A stretch of DNA of 64,000 nt from the NCBI RefSeq assembly GCF_022343555.1, contig NZ_JAKQZH010000001.1:744001-808000 (forward strand). Direction: 5' to 3'. The translations under genes were made by a program, and so were the position numbers. Under the pieces are notes generated by a model that did no database searches, was not told where the DNA came from, and saw only the letters and a list, made by a program, of their open reading frames with translations. Source of the stretch: Marinobacter sp. C7 (lineage in GTDB: Bacteria; Pseudomonadota; Gammaproteobacteria; Pseudomonadales; Oleiphilaceae). This document shows positions 41,305 to 49,682 of the stretch, one piece after another (positions within the stretch are counted from its first letter, which is position 1; each line of letters starts with the position of its first letter).

Positions 41305-42131
41305 CATCAAGGGATTTCATGGTGCCCGAGCCCGTGCGGGTTCTGCGACGATGGCAGGAGCTGGACGCGGTCTGGACCCTGGAGCTGGAACCGGTAAAGA
41401 CGGGTGGCCGGTCTTTTCAGCCGGGGCAGTTCAATATGCTTTACGTCTTCGGCGTGGGTGAGGTCCCGATCAGTCTCAGTGGCGACGCTTCAGAGACGGC
41501 GGCGCTGGTTCACACGGTTCGGGGGGTGGGGCCGGTCTCCAACAAACTGGTGGCTTTGCAGCCCGGCGACACGGTTGGCTTGCGTGGCCCGTTTGGCGTC
41601 GGATGGCCGATGGCGGCAGCGGAGGGTTCCGATGTGCTGATCGTGGCTGGCGGTCTGGGGTTGGCCCCGCTCCGACCGGCGATCTACCACCTCATGCACC
41701 ATCGGGAGAAGTATGGTCGCGTGATCCTGCTGTATGGCACCCGGAGTCCGGAGGATATCCTCTATGCCGGCGAGTTGGCGGAATGGGGTGAACGTGCGGA
41801 CCTGGAGGTCCAGATTACCGTGGACCACGCTGTCAGTGACTGGCAGGGCAAGATCGGGGTGGTTCCGGCGCTGCTCCCGACGCTGGATTTCGATCCCGAG
41901 GACACCGTGGCCATGGTCTGCGGGCCGGAAATCATGATGCGCTTCACGGTCAACGCGTTGCGCGATGCGGGTGTCGAGGACGAGGCGATTTTTCTGTCCA
42001 TGGAACGAAACATGAAGTGTGCGCTCGGACATTGTGGTCACTGCCAGTTCGGATCAACCTTTGTCTGCAAGGACGGACCGGTCGTGTCCTTTGATCGGGT
42101 CCGGGGCCTTCTCAGCCTCAAGGAGTTTTAG
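41301..42131 (+). CDS. hydG: Group 3b hydrogenase gamma subunit (FAD/NAD(P)-binding)
   Basis: A 276-residue ferredoxin-NADP reductase-like subunit. FAD binding is indicated by [22 protein letters not shown] near residue 33 and [15 protein letters not shown](P) binding by [20 protein letters not shown] near 113 and [11 protein letters not shown]. The C-terminal [17 protein letters not shown] supplies four cysteines for a [2Fe-2S] cluster. It couples NAD(P)H to the iron-sulfur chain of the beta and delta subunits. The start is GTG, overlapping the CNB gene by GTGA. This is the SHI/SHII gamma subunit pattern. Confidence 0.93.
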   Translation: MTSRDFMVPEPVRVLRRWQELDAVWTLELEPVKTGGRSFQPGQFNMLYVFGVGEVPISLSGDASETAALVHTVRGVGPVSNKLVALQPGDTVGLRGPFGVGWPMAAAEGSDVLIVAGGLGLAPLRPAIYHLMHHREKYGRVILLYGTRSPEDILYAGELAEWGERADLEVQITVDHAVSDWQGKIGVVPALLPTLDFDPEDTVAMVCGPEIMMRFTVNALRDAGVEDEAIFLSMERNMKCALGHCGHCQFGSTFVCKDGPVVSFDRVRGLLSLKEF

Positions 42132-42132
42132 T

Positions 42133-42915
42133 ATGGCGCGCTCGGATCCCAAACCACGTCTCGGTGTCTGGAAGTTTGCCTCGTGCGATGGCTGCCAGCT
42201 GAGCCTGCTGGATTGTGAAGACGAGTTGCTGCGGGTCGCCGGGGCGGTCGATATTGCCTATTTTCCAGAGGCAACGAGAAGCGAAGTCCGTGGCACCTAC
42301 GATCTGGCCCTGGTGGAAGGTTCGATCACCACCCCCCACGATGCCGAGCGCATCCGGGACGTGCGTCGGCGCTCGCGGACACTGGTGACCATCGGGGCCT
42401 GTGCCACCGCCGGGGGTATCCAGGCGTTACGCAATTTTGCCGATATCGATGACTTCATGGCGGCTGTCTACGCGCACCCTGAGTATATCGAGACCCTGTC
42501 TACCTCCACCCCCATCGCTGACCATGTGACGGTGGACTTTGAACTGCGTGGCTGCCCCATCAGCAAACAGCAGTTACTGGAGGTGGTGTCTGCCTATCTG
42601 TGCGGGCGGCAACCGGTCACACCGGCCCATAGTGTCTGCCTGGATTGCAAGCTTCGGGGTAATGTCTGCGTGATGGTGGCTCATGGAACACCCTGTCTGG
42701 GGCCGATGACCCACAGCGGCTGTAATGCACTGTGTCCGTCCTATAACCGGGGGTGTTACGGTTGTTACGGGCCCAAGGAGAATCCCAACGCGCTGGCCCT
42801 GAGCGAGCGCCTGGATCAGCTGGGTATGGGCAGGGCCGAGCGGTTGCGTTTTTACCGCACCTTCAACGCCTGGGCCGAACCGTTCCGCGAGGAGAGTGAG
42901 CGTCATGAGTCGTAA
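42133..42915 (+). CDS. hydD: Group 3b hydrogenase delta subunit (small subunit)
   Basis: A 260-residue hydrogenase small subunit. The proximal cluster ligands begin with [15 protein letters not shown] near residue 18 and include [10 protein letters not shown] and [12 protein letters not shown]. Two further Cys-rich stretches, [49 protein letters not shown], can hold medial and distal clusters. There is no twin-arginine signal, so the enzyme is cytoplasmic, as expected for group 3. AGGAG lies seven bases before the ATG at 42133. Confidence 0.94.
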   Translation: MARSDPKPRLGVWKFASCDGCQLSLLDCEDELLRVAGAVDIAYFPEATRSEVRGTYDLALVEGSITTPHDAERIRDVRRRSRTLVTIGACATAGGIQALRNFADIDDFMAAVYAHPEYIETLSTSTPIADHVTVDFELRGCPISKQQLLEVVSAYLCGRQPVTPAHSVCLDCKLRGNVCVMVAHGTPCLGPMTHSGCNALCPSYNRGCYGCYGPKENPNALALSERLDQLGMGRAERLRFYRTFNAWAEPFREESERHES

Positions 42916-44194
42916 GACCATCAAGGTGGATTACCTGGCTCGGGTCGAGGGTGAGGGTGCCCTGAATGTGACCGTCCGGGATGGAAAGGTGCGCGATGCG
43001 GAATTGCGTATTTTTGAACCGCCGCGGTTTTTCGAAGCGTTCCTGCGTGGGCGCGACTATGCAGAGGCCCCCGACGTGACGGCAAGAATCTGCGGCATCT
43101 GCCCGGTGGCCTATCAGATGAGCTCGGTCCATGCGATGGAAGATGCCCTGGGCATCGAGGTGAACGGCCAGTTACGGGCACTGCGACGGTTGCTGTACTG
43201 CGGGGAATGGATTGAAAGCCACGCCCTGCACATTTACATGTTGCACGCGCCGGATTTTCTGGGGTACGCCGGGGCGGTGGACATGGCCAGGGATCACCCC
43301 GAAATTGTCAAACGGGGGCTGGCCCTGAAAAAGGCCGGCAACACCATCATGACGGTGGTCGGTGGCCGTGAGATTCATCCCATCAACGTGCGTGTGGGAG
43401 GCTTTTATCGAACGCCCACCCGCAAGGAGCTGGAGCCGCTCGCTGAAACCCTGAAGCAGGCTCGTGAGGACGCTCTGGCCACCGTGCGCTGGACCGCCGG
43501 ACTGGATATGCCGGAGGCCGGACGGGACTACCACCTGGTCGCACTGCACCATCCGGACGAGTATGCAATGAACACCGGGCGGATCATTTCCAGTCGCGGG
43601 CTGGATATCGCTGTAGCGGACTACAACAAGCACTTTGTGGAGTCCCACGTACAGCGCTCCACGGCCCTGCACTCCCACCTGCGCGAGCACGACTGTTATC
43701 TGGTCGGTCCCCTGGCCCGCTACAGCCTCAATCATGACCAGCTTTCCCCCCTGGCCCGGGAGGCCGCCAAAGAGGCCGGCCTTGGTAAACGCTGCAATAA
43801 CCCGTTCCAGAGCATTGTGGTGCGCAGCATCGAGGTGGTGTATGCCTGCGATGAGGCCCTGCGTGTGATCGCAGAATACCAGGAGCCTGACTCGCCGTTC
43901 GAGCAGGCCGAGCCCCGGTCGTCGGTGGGCTTCGGTTGCACCGAGGCCCCCCGGGGACTGCTGTTTCACCGTTACCGGCTGGATGATGACGGCAGCATCC
44001 TCGAGGCGCAGATCGTGCCGCCCACGGCGCAGAACCAGCCAAGTATCGAGGCGGACCTGAAGGAGTTGGTCGGTGACTGGCTCGACTTGCCGGAGGATGC
44101 CCTCAGGGAACGTTGCGAGCAGACGATCCGAAACTATGACCCCTGCATCTCCTGTGCAACCCATTTTCTCAAACTGGATGTCCGCCATGAGTGA
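42905..44194 (+). CDS. hydA: Group 3b [NiFe] hydrogenase alpha (large, catalytic) subunit
   Basis: A 429-residue catalytic subunit. The N-terminal nickel motif is [11 protein letters not shown] (near residue 60) and the C-terminal motif is DPCISCATH, ending at His420, so all four nickel-binding cysteines are present. Nine residues (FLKLDVRHE) follow the usual cleavage point and would be removed by the maturation protease encoded next. Other family segments are [13 protein letters not shown] and [16 protein letters not shown]. It reversibly splits or makes hydrogen with NAD(P)H via the partner subunits. It overlaps hydD by 11 bases; the start could also be GTG at 42896. Confidence 0.95.
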   Translation: MSRKTIKVDYLARVEGEGALNVTVRDGKVRDAELRIFEPPRFFEAFLRGRDYAEAPDVTARICGICPVAYQMSSVHAMEDALGIEVNGQLRALRRLLYCGEWIESHALHIYMLHAPDFLGYAGAVDMARDHPEIVKRGLALKKAGNTIMTVVGGREIHPINVRVGGFYRTPTRKELEPLAETLKQAREDALATVRWTAGLDMPEAGRDYHLVALHHPDEYAMNTGRIISSRGLDIAVADYNKHFVESHVQRSTALHSHLREHDCYLVGPLARYSLNHDQLSPLAREAAKEAGLGKRCNNPFQSIVVRSIEVVYACDEALRVIAEYQEPDSPFEQAEPRSSVGFGCTEAPRGLLFHRYRLDDDGSILEAQIVPPTAQNQPSIEADLKELVGDWLDLPEDALRERCEQTIRNYDPCISCATHFLKLDVRHE

Positions 44195-44666
44195 TGTTTC
44201 CGGCCCTGTCAGGATCATCGGTATCGGCAATCGGGACCGGGGCGACGATGCCTTTGGTCCGCGGGTGGTGGATGCTTTTCAGGACCGTCTGCCGGAGCAC
44301 GTCAGTGCGCTGGAACACAGCGGAGAGGTCGCCGGCCTAGTGGATCTGATGACCGATGCCGCTGCTGTGTACCTGGTCGATGCTGCGGTTATGGGCCTGG
44401 AGCCCGGCTGCCTCAGGGTGTTCGACGCCAGCGGCTCGCCCTTGCCGGCTATGGGCGGCGCGTTCTCGTCCCATGCGCTCGGGCTATCCGAAGCGATTGA
44501 ACTGGCGCGGGCGCTCGATGTACTGCCACCAGTATGCCGGGTGTTTGCGGTAGAGGCGGTCAGCTTCGAGGCGGGCGAAGAGCTCACAGAGCCGGTTGCA
44601 AGTGCCGTCCCCGGGGTGGTTCAGGCAGTGATTGACAGTATCAGACAGGAGTATGTTCATGCATGA
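44187..44666 (+). CDS. Hydrogenase maturation protease (HyaD/HybD/FrxA-like)
   Basis: A 159-residue endopeptidase. The nickel-sensing site pattern is [20 protein letters not shown] near residue 10, [15 protein letters not shown] near 62 and [16 protein letters not shown] near 90, giving the acid and His ligands used by HybD to recognise nickel in the large subunit. It trims the C-terminal tail of the alpha subunit after nickel insertion. It overlaps the alpha gene by eight bases and hypA by eight bases. Confidence 0.92.
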   Translation: MSDVSGPVRIIGIGNRDRGDDAFGPRVVDAFQDRLPEHVSALEHSGEVAGLVDLMTDAAAVYLVDAAVMGLEPGCLRVFDASGSPLPAMGGAFSSHALGLSEAIELARALDVLPPVCRVFAVEAVSFEAGEELTEPVASAVPGVVQAVIDSIRQEYVHA

Positions 44667-44940
44667 AACGGCGCTGGTCAGGAATCTGGTCCATCGGGTC
44701 GAGAAGTTATGCGCGGAGGAACAGGCAGACAAGGTGGTGCAGGTTGCCGTGTGGTTAGGGGCGCTGTGCCATATGTCGCCCGAGCATTTCACCGAACACT
44801 TCCGCCAGGAAGCGGCCGGTACCTGTGCCGACCACGCCCGACTTCAGATCGAGACGTCTGACGATATCAACCATCCCAATGCCCAGGATGTGCTGTTAAC
44901 GAGTCTGGAGCTGGAGACGGAGGATGAGTCAGCGCCATGA
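44659..44940 (+). CDS. hypA: HypA-like nickel chaperone lacking the zinc-finger domain
   Basis: A 93-residue protein that keeps the HypA nickel domain: N-terminal MHETALV (His2 is the nickel ligand), VVQVAVWLGALCHMSPEHFTEHFRQEAAGT and the closing strand DVLLTSLELE. The zinc domain with two CxxC pairs that normally interrupts the second half is missing; instead LQIETSDDINHPNAQD runs straight on. The only cysteines are at 18, 37 and 56. Normal HypA has about 113-118 residues. The start at 44659 is chosen because AGGAG is seven bases upstream. HypB, its usual GTPase partner, is not encoded here. Confidence 0.88.
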   Translation: MHETALVRNLVHRVEKLCAEEQADKVVQVAVWLGALCHMSPEHFTEHFRQEAAGTCADHARLQIETSDDINHPNAQDVLLTSLELETEDESAP

Positions 44941-47273
44941 GCGACGGCCGCCGGGGCAGGGCGACGCGGGTCCGTTGGCATATTCGCGTGCATGGTCTGG
45001 TACAGGGCGTGGGGTTCCGGCCATTTGTCTATCGTCAGGCGACGGGTCTAGGGCTGACGGGATGGGTGGGGAACGCGTCCGAAGGCGTCGTGATTGAGGC
45101 TGAGGGACATCCTGAGGCCTTGCGGAAACTGGTCTCCGCACTTGAATTCTGTGCCCCGGTGAATGCGCGCGTGGATGCGGTTCGTGTCGAACCAGTGCCC
45201 CGGTACCCGGTCTTCCGCGCTTTCAGCATACGCCAGAGTCAGGCGCAGGGGGGCGCTACCACAAGATTGCCTGCCGACCTGGCCCCCTGCACACAGTGCA
45301 CGGAAGAACTGCACGATCCGGCCAACCGGCGTTACCGGTATCCCTTCATCAACTGTACAGACTGCGGTCCCCGCTACAGCCTGATCGAGGCATTGCCATA
45401 CGATCGGGCGCGTACGGCAATGAGGCGTTTTCAAATGTGTGCCCGGTGCCGGGCCGAATACCTGGATCCGGCCAGCCGGCGTTTTCACGCCGAGCCCAAT
45501 GCCTGCCCGGATTGCGGTCCCCATATCGAATTCTGGCAACGCGATGGTGCAGTGCTGGCACAGGGTGAGCCTGCACTGGCCGAAGTCGCCAATCGCCTGA
45601 GGGAGGGCCAGATCATTGCCTTGAAGGGGCTGGGTGGATTTCAGCTGCTCGCGGATGCACGAAACACTCGCGCAATCCGGTTATTGCGGGAGCGAAAAGG
45701 GCGGCCCGACAAACCATTGGCGATCATGTTCGGTTCCGTGGAGTCCCTCAGGCAGGCGTGCCCGGTTTCGGAGGCGGAGCGTGAGTTGCTCACCGGTCCG
45801 GAGCGGCCCATTGTCCTCGTTCACGCTCCAGACCATGGCCTGGCCGCCAACGTTGCACCCGGGCGGGCGGAGCTGGGAGTGATGCTGCCCTGCACGCCGC
45901 TGCATGATCTGTTGCTCGGGGATCTGGGGTTCCCGGTGGTTGCCACCAGCGGCAACCTCAGTGGCGAGCCGATCGCAATCGATGACCGTGAGGCGCTGGT
46001 TCGCCTGGGCACGATCGCCGATGGATTCCTGGTGCACAACCGCCCCATCCTGCGGCCGCTGGACGATTCTGTCGCCCGGGTCGTGGCCGGGCATGCACAG
46101 ATTCTCCGACGGGCCCGTGGCTATTCCCCGAATCTTGCCTTGCCCCGACGGCTGCCCGCGGGCTGGGGGGCGTCCGGTGGCCACCTGAAAACCACGGTTG
46201 CTCTGAGTACCGAAGCCGGCGTAGTGGTCAGCCAGCATCTGGGCGATATGGACAATGCCCTGAGCCGGAAGGGCTTCGGTCATGCGGTGGACAACCTTCA
46301 GACATTGTTCGCAACCCGTCCCCGGCGTTGGGCTCACGACGCTCACCCGGATTACTTCACCACACAGGAAGCAAAGGCCCGGGCCGGGGAGTCATTCGCC
46401 GTGCAACACCATGTGGCTCACGTTTCGGCCGTCATGGCCGAGCACGGTATTGAAGGAGCGGTGCTCGGGATAGCCTGGGATGGCAGTGGCCTGGGGGATG
46501 ACCGGACCCTGTGGGGCGGAGAATTCCTGCGCCTGGATGCGGAGGGATACGAGCGTGTGGCCCACCTTCGCCCGTTCCGTTTGCCGGGCGGCGAAGCGGC
46601 GATGCGGGAGCCCCGTCGCTCGGCCTTCGGGCTATTATACGAGCTGGTCGGCGAGCAAATGACGGAGTGGGAAACATTGGCTGCGGTCGGCTGTTTTACC
46701 CGAGCGGAGCGAAAGCTGCTGCTTCAGGCACTCAGGACGGAGCTGAACGCTCCGAAAACCTCGAGTATCGGCCGCCTGTTCGATGCCGTTGCGGCGTTAA
46801 CCGGCGTGTGCCTGAAGGCCAGTTATGAGGGGCAGGCCGCCGGCGAACTTGAGGCGATCCGTGATTCCCGGGCGGAGGTCCCGGCTTACGAATTCGCGGT
46901 CTCGAGCCCGGCGGCCGCTGGCCCCCGGGTTATTGACTGGGCTCCGGCCATATACCAGCTGTTGGCGGACATTCAGGACGGAAAGCCGGTTTCCCGGCTC
47001 TCCTCGGCGTTCCATCAGGGGCTGGCCAATGTCATTGTAAGCGTTGCGAGACAGACCGGGTTGTCGCGCGTTGTGTTGGGCGGCGGGTGTTTCCAGAACG
47101 CCTGCCTGTTGGAATCTTCTGTAGACGCCCTGGAGCGAGCCGGTTTCCAGGTGTTCTGGCCGCGCAGGATACCGCCTAACGATGGCGGGTTGGCGCTGGG
47201 TCAAATGGCCTGGGCATCAGGGCTCTACAGGGATAAGGAGGCGCCATGTGCCTGGCCGTGCCGGGACGACTGA
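44937..47273 (+). CDS. hypF: Carbamoyltransferase HypF
   Basis: A 778-residue protein with all HypF domains in order: acylphosphatase (HIRVHGLVQGVGFRPFVYRQA), two C-x2-C-x18-C-x2-C zinc fingers from about residue 120 to 200 (CTQCTEEL, NCTDCGPRYS, CARCRAEYL, ACPDCGP), a YrdC-like domain (IIALKGLGGFQLLADA), and a Kae1/OCD-like C-terminal half (HHVAHVSAVMAEHG, WDGSGLGDD, LGGGCFQNACLLE). It turns carbamoyl phosphate into the carbamoyl group that HypE dehydrates to cyanide for the Ni-Fe site. It overlaps hypA by four bases and hypC by 28 bases. Confidence 0.96.
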   Translation: MSDGRRGRATRVRWHIRVHGLVQGVGFRPFVYRQATGLGLTGWVGNASEGVVIEAEGHPEALRKLVSALEFCAPVNARVDAVRVEPVPRYPVFRAFSIRQSQAQGGATTRLPADLAPCTQCTEELHDPANRRYRYPFINCTDCGPRYSLIEALPYDRARTAMRRFQMCARCRAEYLDPASRRFHAEPNACPDCGPHIEFWQRDGAVLAQGEPALAEVANRLREGQIIALKGLGGFQLLADARNTRAIRLLRERKGRPDKPLAIMFGSVESLRQACPVSEAERELLTGPERPIVLVHAPDHGLAANVAPGRAELGVMLPCTPLHDLLLGDLGFPVVATSGNLSGEPIAIDDREALVRLGTIADGFLVHNRPILRPLDDSVARVVAGHAQILRRARGYSPNLALPRRLPAGWGASGGHLKTTVALSTEAGVVVSQHLGDMDNALSRKGFGHAVDNLQTLFATRPRRWAHDAHPDYFTTQEAKARAGESFAVQHHVAHVSAVMAEHGIEGAVLGIAWDGSGLGDDRTLWGGEFLRLDAEGYERVAHLRPFRLPGGEAAMREPRRSAFGLLYELVGEQMTEWETLAAVGCFTRAERKLLLQALRTELNAPKTSSIGRLFDAVAALTGVCLKASYEGQAAGELEAIRDSRAEVPAYEFAVSSPAAAGPRVIDWAPAIYQLLADIQDGKPVSRLSSAFHQGLANVIVSVARQTGLSRVVLGGGCFQNACLLESSVDALERAGFQVFWPRRIPPNDGGLALGQMAWASGLYRDKEAPCAWPCRDD

Positions 47274-47512
47274 TCAGTATTGAGGGTGACGACCCGCTAA
47301 CCCGCCAGGGCCGGGTCGATTTTGGCGGTGTCGTGAAATCCGTGAATCTGGCTTATGTGCCGGATGCGCAAGAGGATGACTATGTCCTGGTGCATGTCGG
47401 GTTTGCGATCACGGTCGTGGACCCGCGCGAGGCCGAACGTGTTTTCGAGTATCTCGAAACATTGGAGCAGGAGATGGACGAGTCGACAACAGGGGGACCG
47501 GCGGCCCGATGA
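47246..47512 (+). CDS. hypC: Hydrogenase assembly chaperone HypC
   Basis: An 88-residue HypC/HybG-family protein beginning [14 protein letters not shown], with the essential Cys2 exposed after Met removal, then [44 protein letters not shown]. It works with HypD to carry the Fe(CN)2CO unit to the large subunit. The longer acidic/Thr tail ([15 protein letters not shown]) is slightly unusual. Its start lies 28 bases inside hypF and its end overlaps hypD by ATGA. Confidence 0.95.
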   Translation: MCLAVPGRLISIEGDDPLTRQGRVDFGGVVKSVNLAYVPDAQEDDYVLVHVGFAITVVDPREAERVFEYLETLEQEMDESTTGGPAAR

Positions 47513-48615
47513 AGTATCGAGATGAATACCGCACACCCGACGCTGCCCGGGCCTATGCCGACGCCATTGCCCGCATCACCACGCGTCCCTGGACGTTGAT
47601 GGAGGTCTGCGGTGGACAGACCCATGCCATCGTGCGCTTCGGCATTGATCAGCTGCTGCCGGAATCGGTTTCCCTCATCCATGGCCCCGGTTGCCCGGTC
47701 TGTGTCACCCCCATCGCCTATATTGACAAGGCCCTGGCAATTGCCAGCCTCCCCGGGGCTATCCTCTGCACCTTTGGCGATATGCTGCGAGTGCCCGGAA
47801 CAAACTCGGATCTGTCCGCGGCGCGGGCGCGGGGAGCGGATGTCCGTGTGGTTTATTCGCCGCTCGAGGCGCTGACGGTGGCTCGGGAGAATCCCGGCCA
47901 CGAAGTGGTTTTCTTTGCAGTAGGATTCGAAACCACCGCCCCGGCCAACGCCATGGCGGTTTACCAGGCAGAGCGGGAAGGGCTTGGGAATTTCTCCGTG
48001 CTGGTTTCCCAGGTGCTGGTTCCACCGGCGGTGCGCAGCTTGCTGGAACGCCCGGGTAACCGCATCGATGGTTTCCTGGCTGCCGGACACGTCTGTGCCA
48101 TCACCGGCTACGAGGAGTACGAGCTGATTGCACGCCGGCATCGGGTGCCGATCGTGGTGACCGGATTCGAGCCGCTGGATATTCTCGAAGGCGTCTACCG
48201 CTGTGTGCGGCAGCTGGAGCATGGAGAGAGCAGTGTGGAGAACCAGTACAGCCGGGCCGTGTCCCGCCCCGGCAACCGGATGGCCCAGCAGGTGATGGAG
48301 GCTGTGTTCCAGGTTGTGCCAAGGCAATGGCGGGGCATGGGGCATATCCCGGAAAGTGGACTGGGTTTGGCTCCCGCCTATCGGAGTCTTGATGCCGAGA
48401 CCCGCTTTGGTGCAGTCCGGGATGAGAATGAGCATCAGGGGGAATGCCTGAGTGGTTCGGTGCTGCGGGGCGAAACCCGGCCCGACCAATGCCCCGCCTT
48501 CGGCACCCGTTGCACCCCGGAACACTCCCTGGGGGTGACCATGGTGTCGGAGGAGGGGGCCTGTGCCGCCTATTTCCGTTATCGACGACAAGCCGGAGGT
48601 TCAACGCGTGAGTGA
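47509..48615 (+). CDS. hypD: Hydrogenase maturation factor HypD
   Basis: A 368-residue [4Fe-4S] protein with the family motifs: [15 protein letters not shown] near residue 30, [11 protein letters not shown] near residue 60, [31 protein letters not shown], and C-terminal cluster cysteines in [18 protein letters not shown] and [10 protein letters not shown]. It assembles the Fe(CN)2CO cofactor half together with HypC. It overlaps hypC by four bases and hypE by eight. Confidence 0.96.
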   Translation: MKYRDEYRTPDAARAYADAIARITTRPWTLMEVCGGQTHAIVRFGIDQLLPESVSLIHGPGCPVCVTPIAYIDKALAIASLPGAILCTFGDMLRVPGTNSDLSAARARGADVRVVYSPLEALTVARENPGHEVVFFAVGFETTAPANAMAVYQAEREGLGNFSVLVSQVLVPPAVRSLLERPGNRIDGFLAAGHVCAITGYEEYELIARRHRVPIVVTGFEPLDILEGVYRCVRQLEHGESSVENQYSRAVSRPGNRMAQQVMEAVFQVVPRQWRGMGHIPESGLGLAPAYRSLDAETRFGAVRDENEHQGECLSGSVLRGETRPDQCPAFGTRCTPEHSLGVTMVSEEGACAAYFRYRRQAGGSTRE

Positions 48616-49654
48616 CGCCAGAGACGATCATTGCCCTGTGATCCGGGAGGATCATACGATTATCCGGTTGGCCCATGGTGGCGGGGGTCGGGCAATGGCC
48701 CAGTTGCTTGAGGATGTGTTCCGCCCGGCCTTCGATAACCCCTGGCTGGAGCAGCAACACGATGGGGCTGTGTTCGACATGTCCGGTGCCATGGCCTTCA
48801 CCACCGATTCCTACGTGGTCCGGCCCCTTTTCTTTCCGGGTGCTGACATCGGAGCCATGGCGGTTCATGGCACCGTGAACGATCTCGCCATGTGTGGGGC
48901 GGAGCCGCAATACCTGAGCGCCGGCTTTATTCTCGAGGAAGGGCTGCCGGTCTCTACCCTGCGCCAGGTCGTGGACTCCATGGCGGCGGCCGCACGGGAA
49001 GAGAAGGTGCGGATAGTGACCGGCGATCTCAAGGTGGTGGAGCGGGGTAAGGCCGATGGCTTGTACATCAACACTGCCGGAGTCGGCCGGGTACTGGCCC
49101 CGCAACCGGTGGGGCCGGGCCGGGTACAGGAACGTGACCGTATCCTGCTCAGTGGCGATCTTGGCCGTCACGGGGTTGCTGTCATGGCCGCCCGTGAAAA
49201 ACTGGATCTGGAATCGGCGATCGAGAGCGATTGCGCGTCGGTGGTATCGCCGGTCCGGGCTTTGCTCGAGGCGGGCATCGCCGTGCATTGTCTGCGTGAT
49301 CTTACCCGGGGTGGCCTGGCCAGCGCCCTGGTGGAGATCGCTGAGACTGCCGGGCTTGAAGCGCACATCCGCGAGGCGGACATCCCCGTGCGGGAGGACG
49401 TGTCGGCGGTTTGCGAGCTGCTGGGCCTGGACCCACTTCACGTGGCCAACGAAGGTCGCTTCATCGCCGTTGTGGCCGCAGAACACGTGGGGCAAGCAAT
49501 GGATATTCTCAAAAGGCATCCGGTAAGCGAATCGGCCAGAGAAATTGGCCATTTTGTGAAAGGGACACCGGGGGTGGTTACCGCTTCAAGTATGATTGGT
49601 GGATCCCGGATCGTGGACCGACTGTCCGGGGAGCAGTTGCCGCGCATCTGCTGA
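48608..49654 (+). CDS. hypE: Carbamoyl dehydratase HypE
   Basis: A 348-residue HypE protein. ATP-binding AIR-synthase-like features are [58 protein letters not shown] and [12 protein letters not shown]. The C-terminus is the required PRIC motif, whose terminal Cys accepts the carbamoyl group and is dehydrated to thiocyanate. The start is GTG at 48608 because GGAGGT lies seven bases before it; the frame open to 48563 lies inside hypD. It is the last Hyp gene; a DUF2339 gene follows after 28 bases. Confidence 0.96.
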   Translation: MSDARDDHCPVIREDHTIIRLAHGGGGRAMAQLLEDVFRPAFDNPWLEQQHDGAVFDMSGAMAFTTDSYVVRPLFFPGADIGAMAVHGTVNDLAMCGAEPQYLSAGFILEEGLPVSTLRQVVDSMAAAAREEKVRIVTGDLKVVERGKADGLYINTAGVGRVLAPQPVGPGRVQERDRILLSGDLGRHGVAVMAAREKLDLESAIESDCASVVSPVRALLEAGIAVHCLRDLTRGGLASALVEIAETAGLEAHIREADIPVREDVSAVCELLGLDPLHVANEGRFIAVVAAEHVGQAMDILKRHPVSESAREIGHFVKGTPGVVTASSMIGGSRIVDRLSGEQLPRIC

Positions 49655-49682
49655 AGCGCGCAGGCCGAAAAAGGAGAAGGGC

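Noticed and set aside
43172-44230. A 352-codon minus-strand frame opposite the hydrogenase alpha gene
   Set aside because: Same cause as above; the plus-strand gene is certain from its nickel motifs.
47380-49552. Two long minus-strand frames (about 400 and 480 codons) opposite hypC, hypD and hypE
   Set aside because: They are mirror frames caused by high GC in the third codon position; their translations are rich in His, Gln, Arg and Pro and have no family features.
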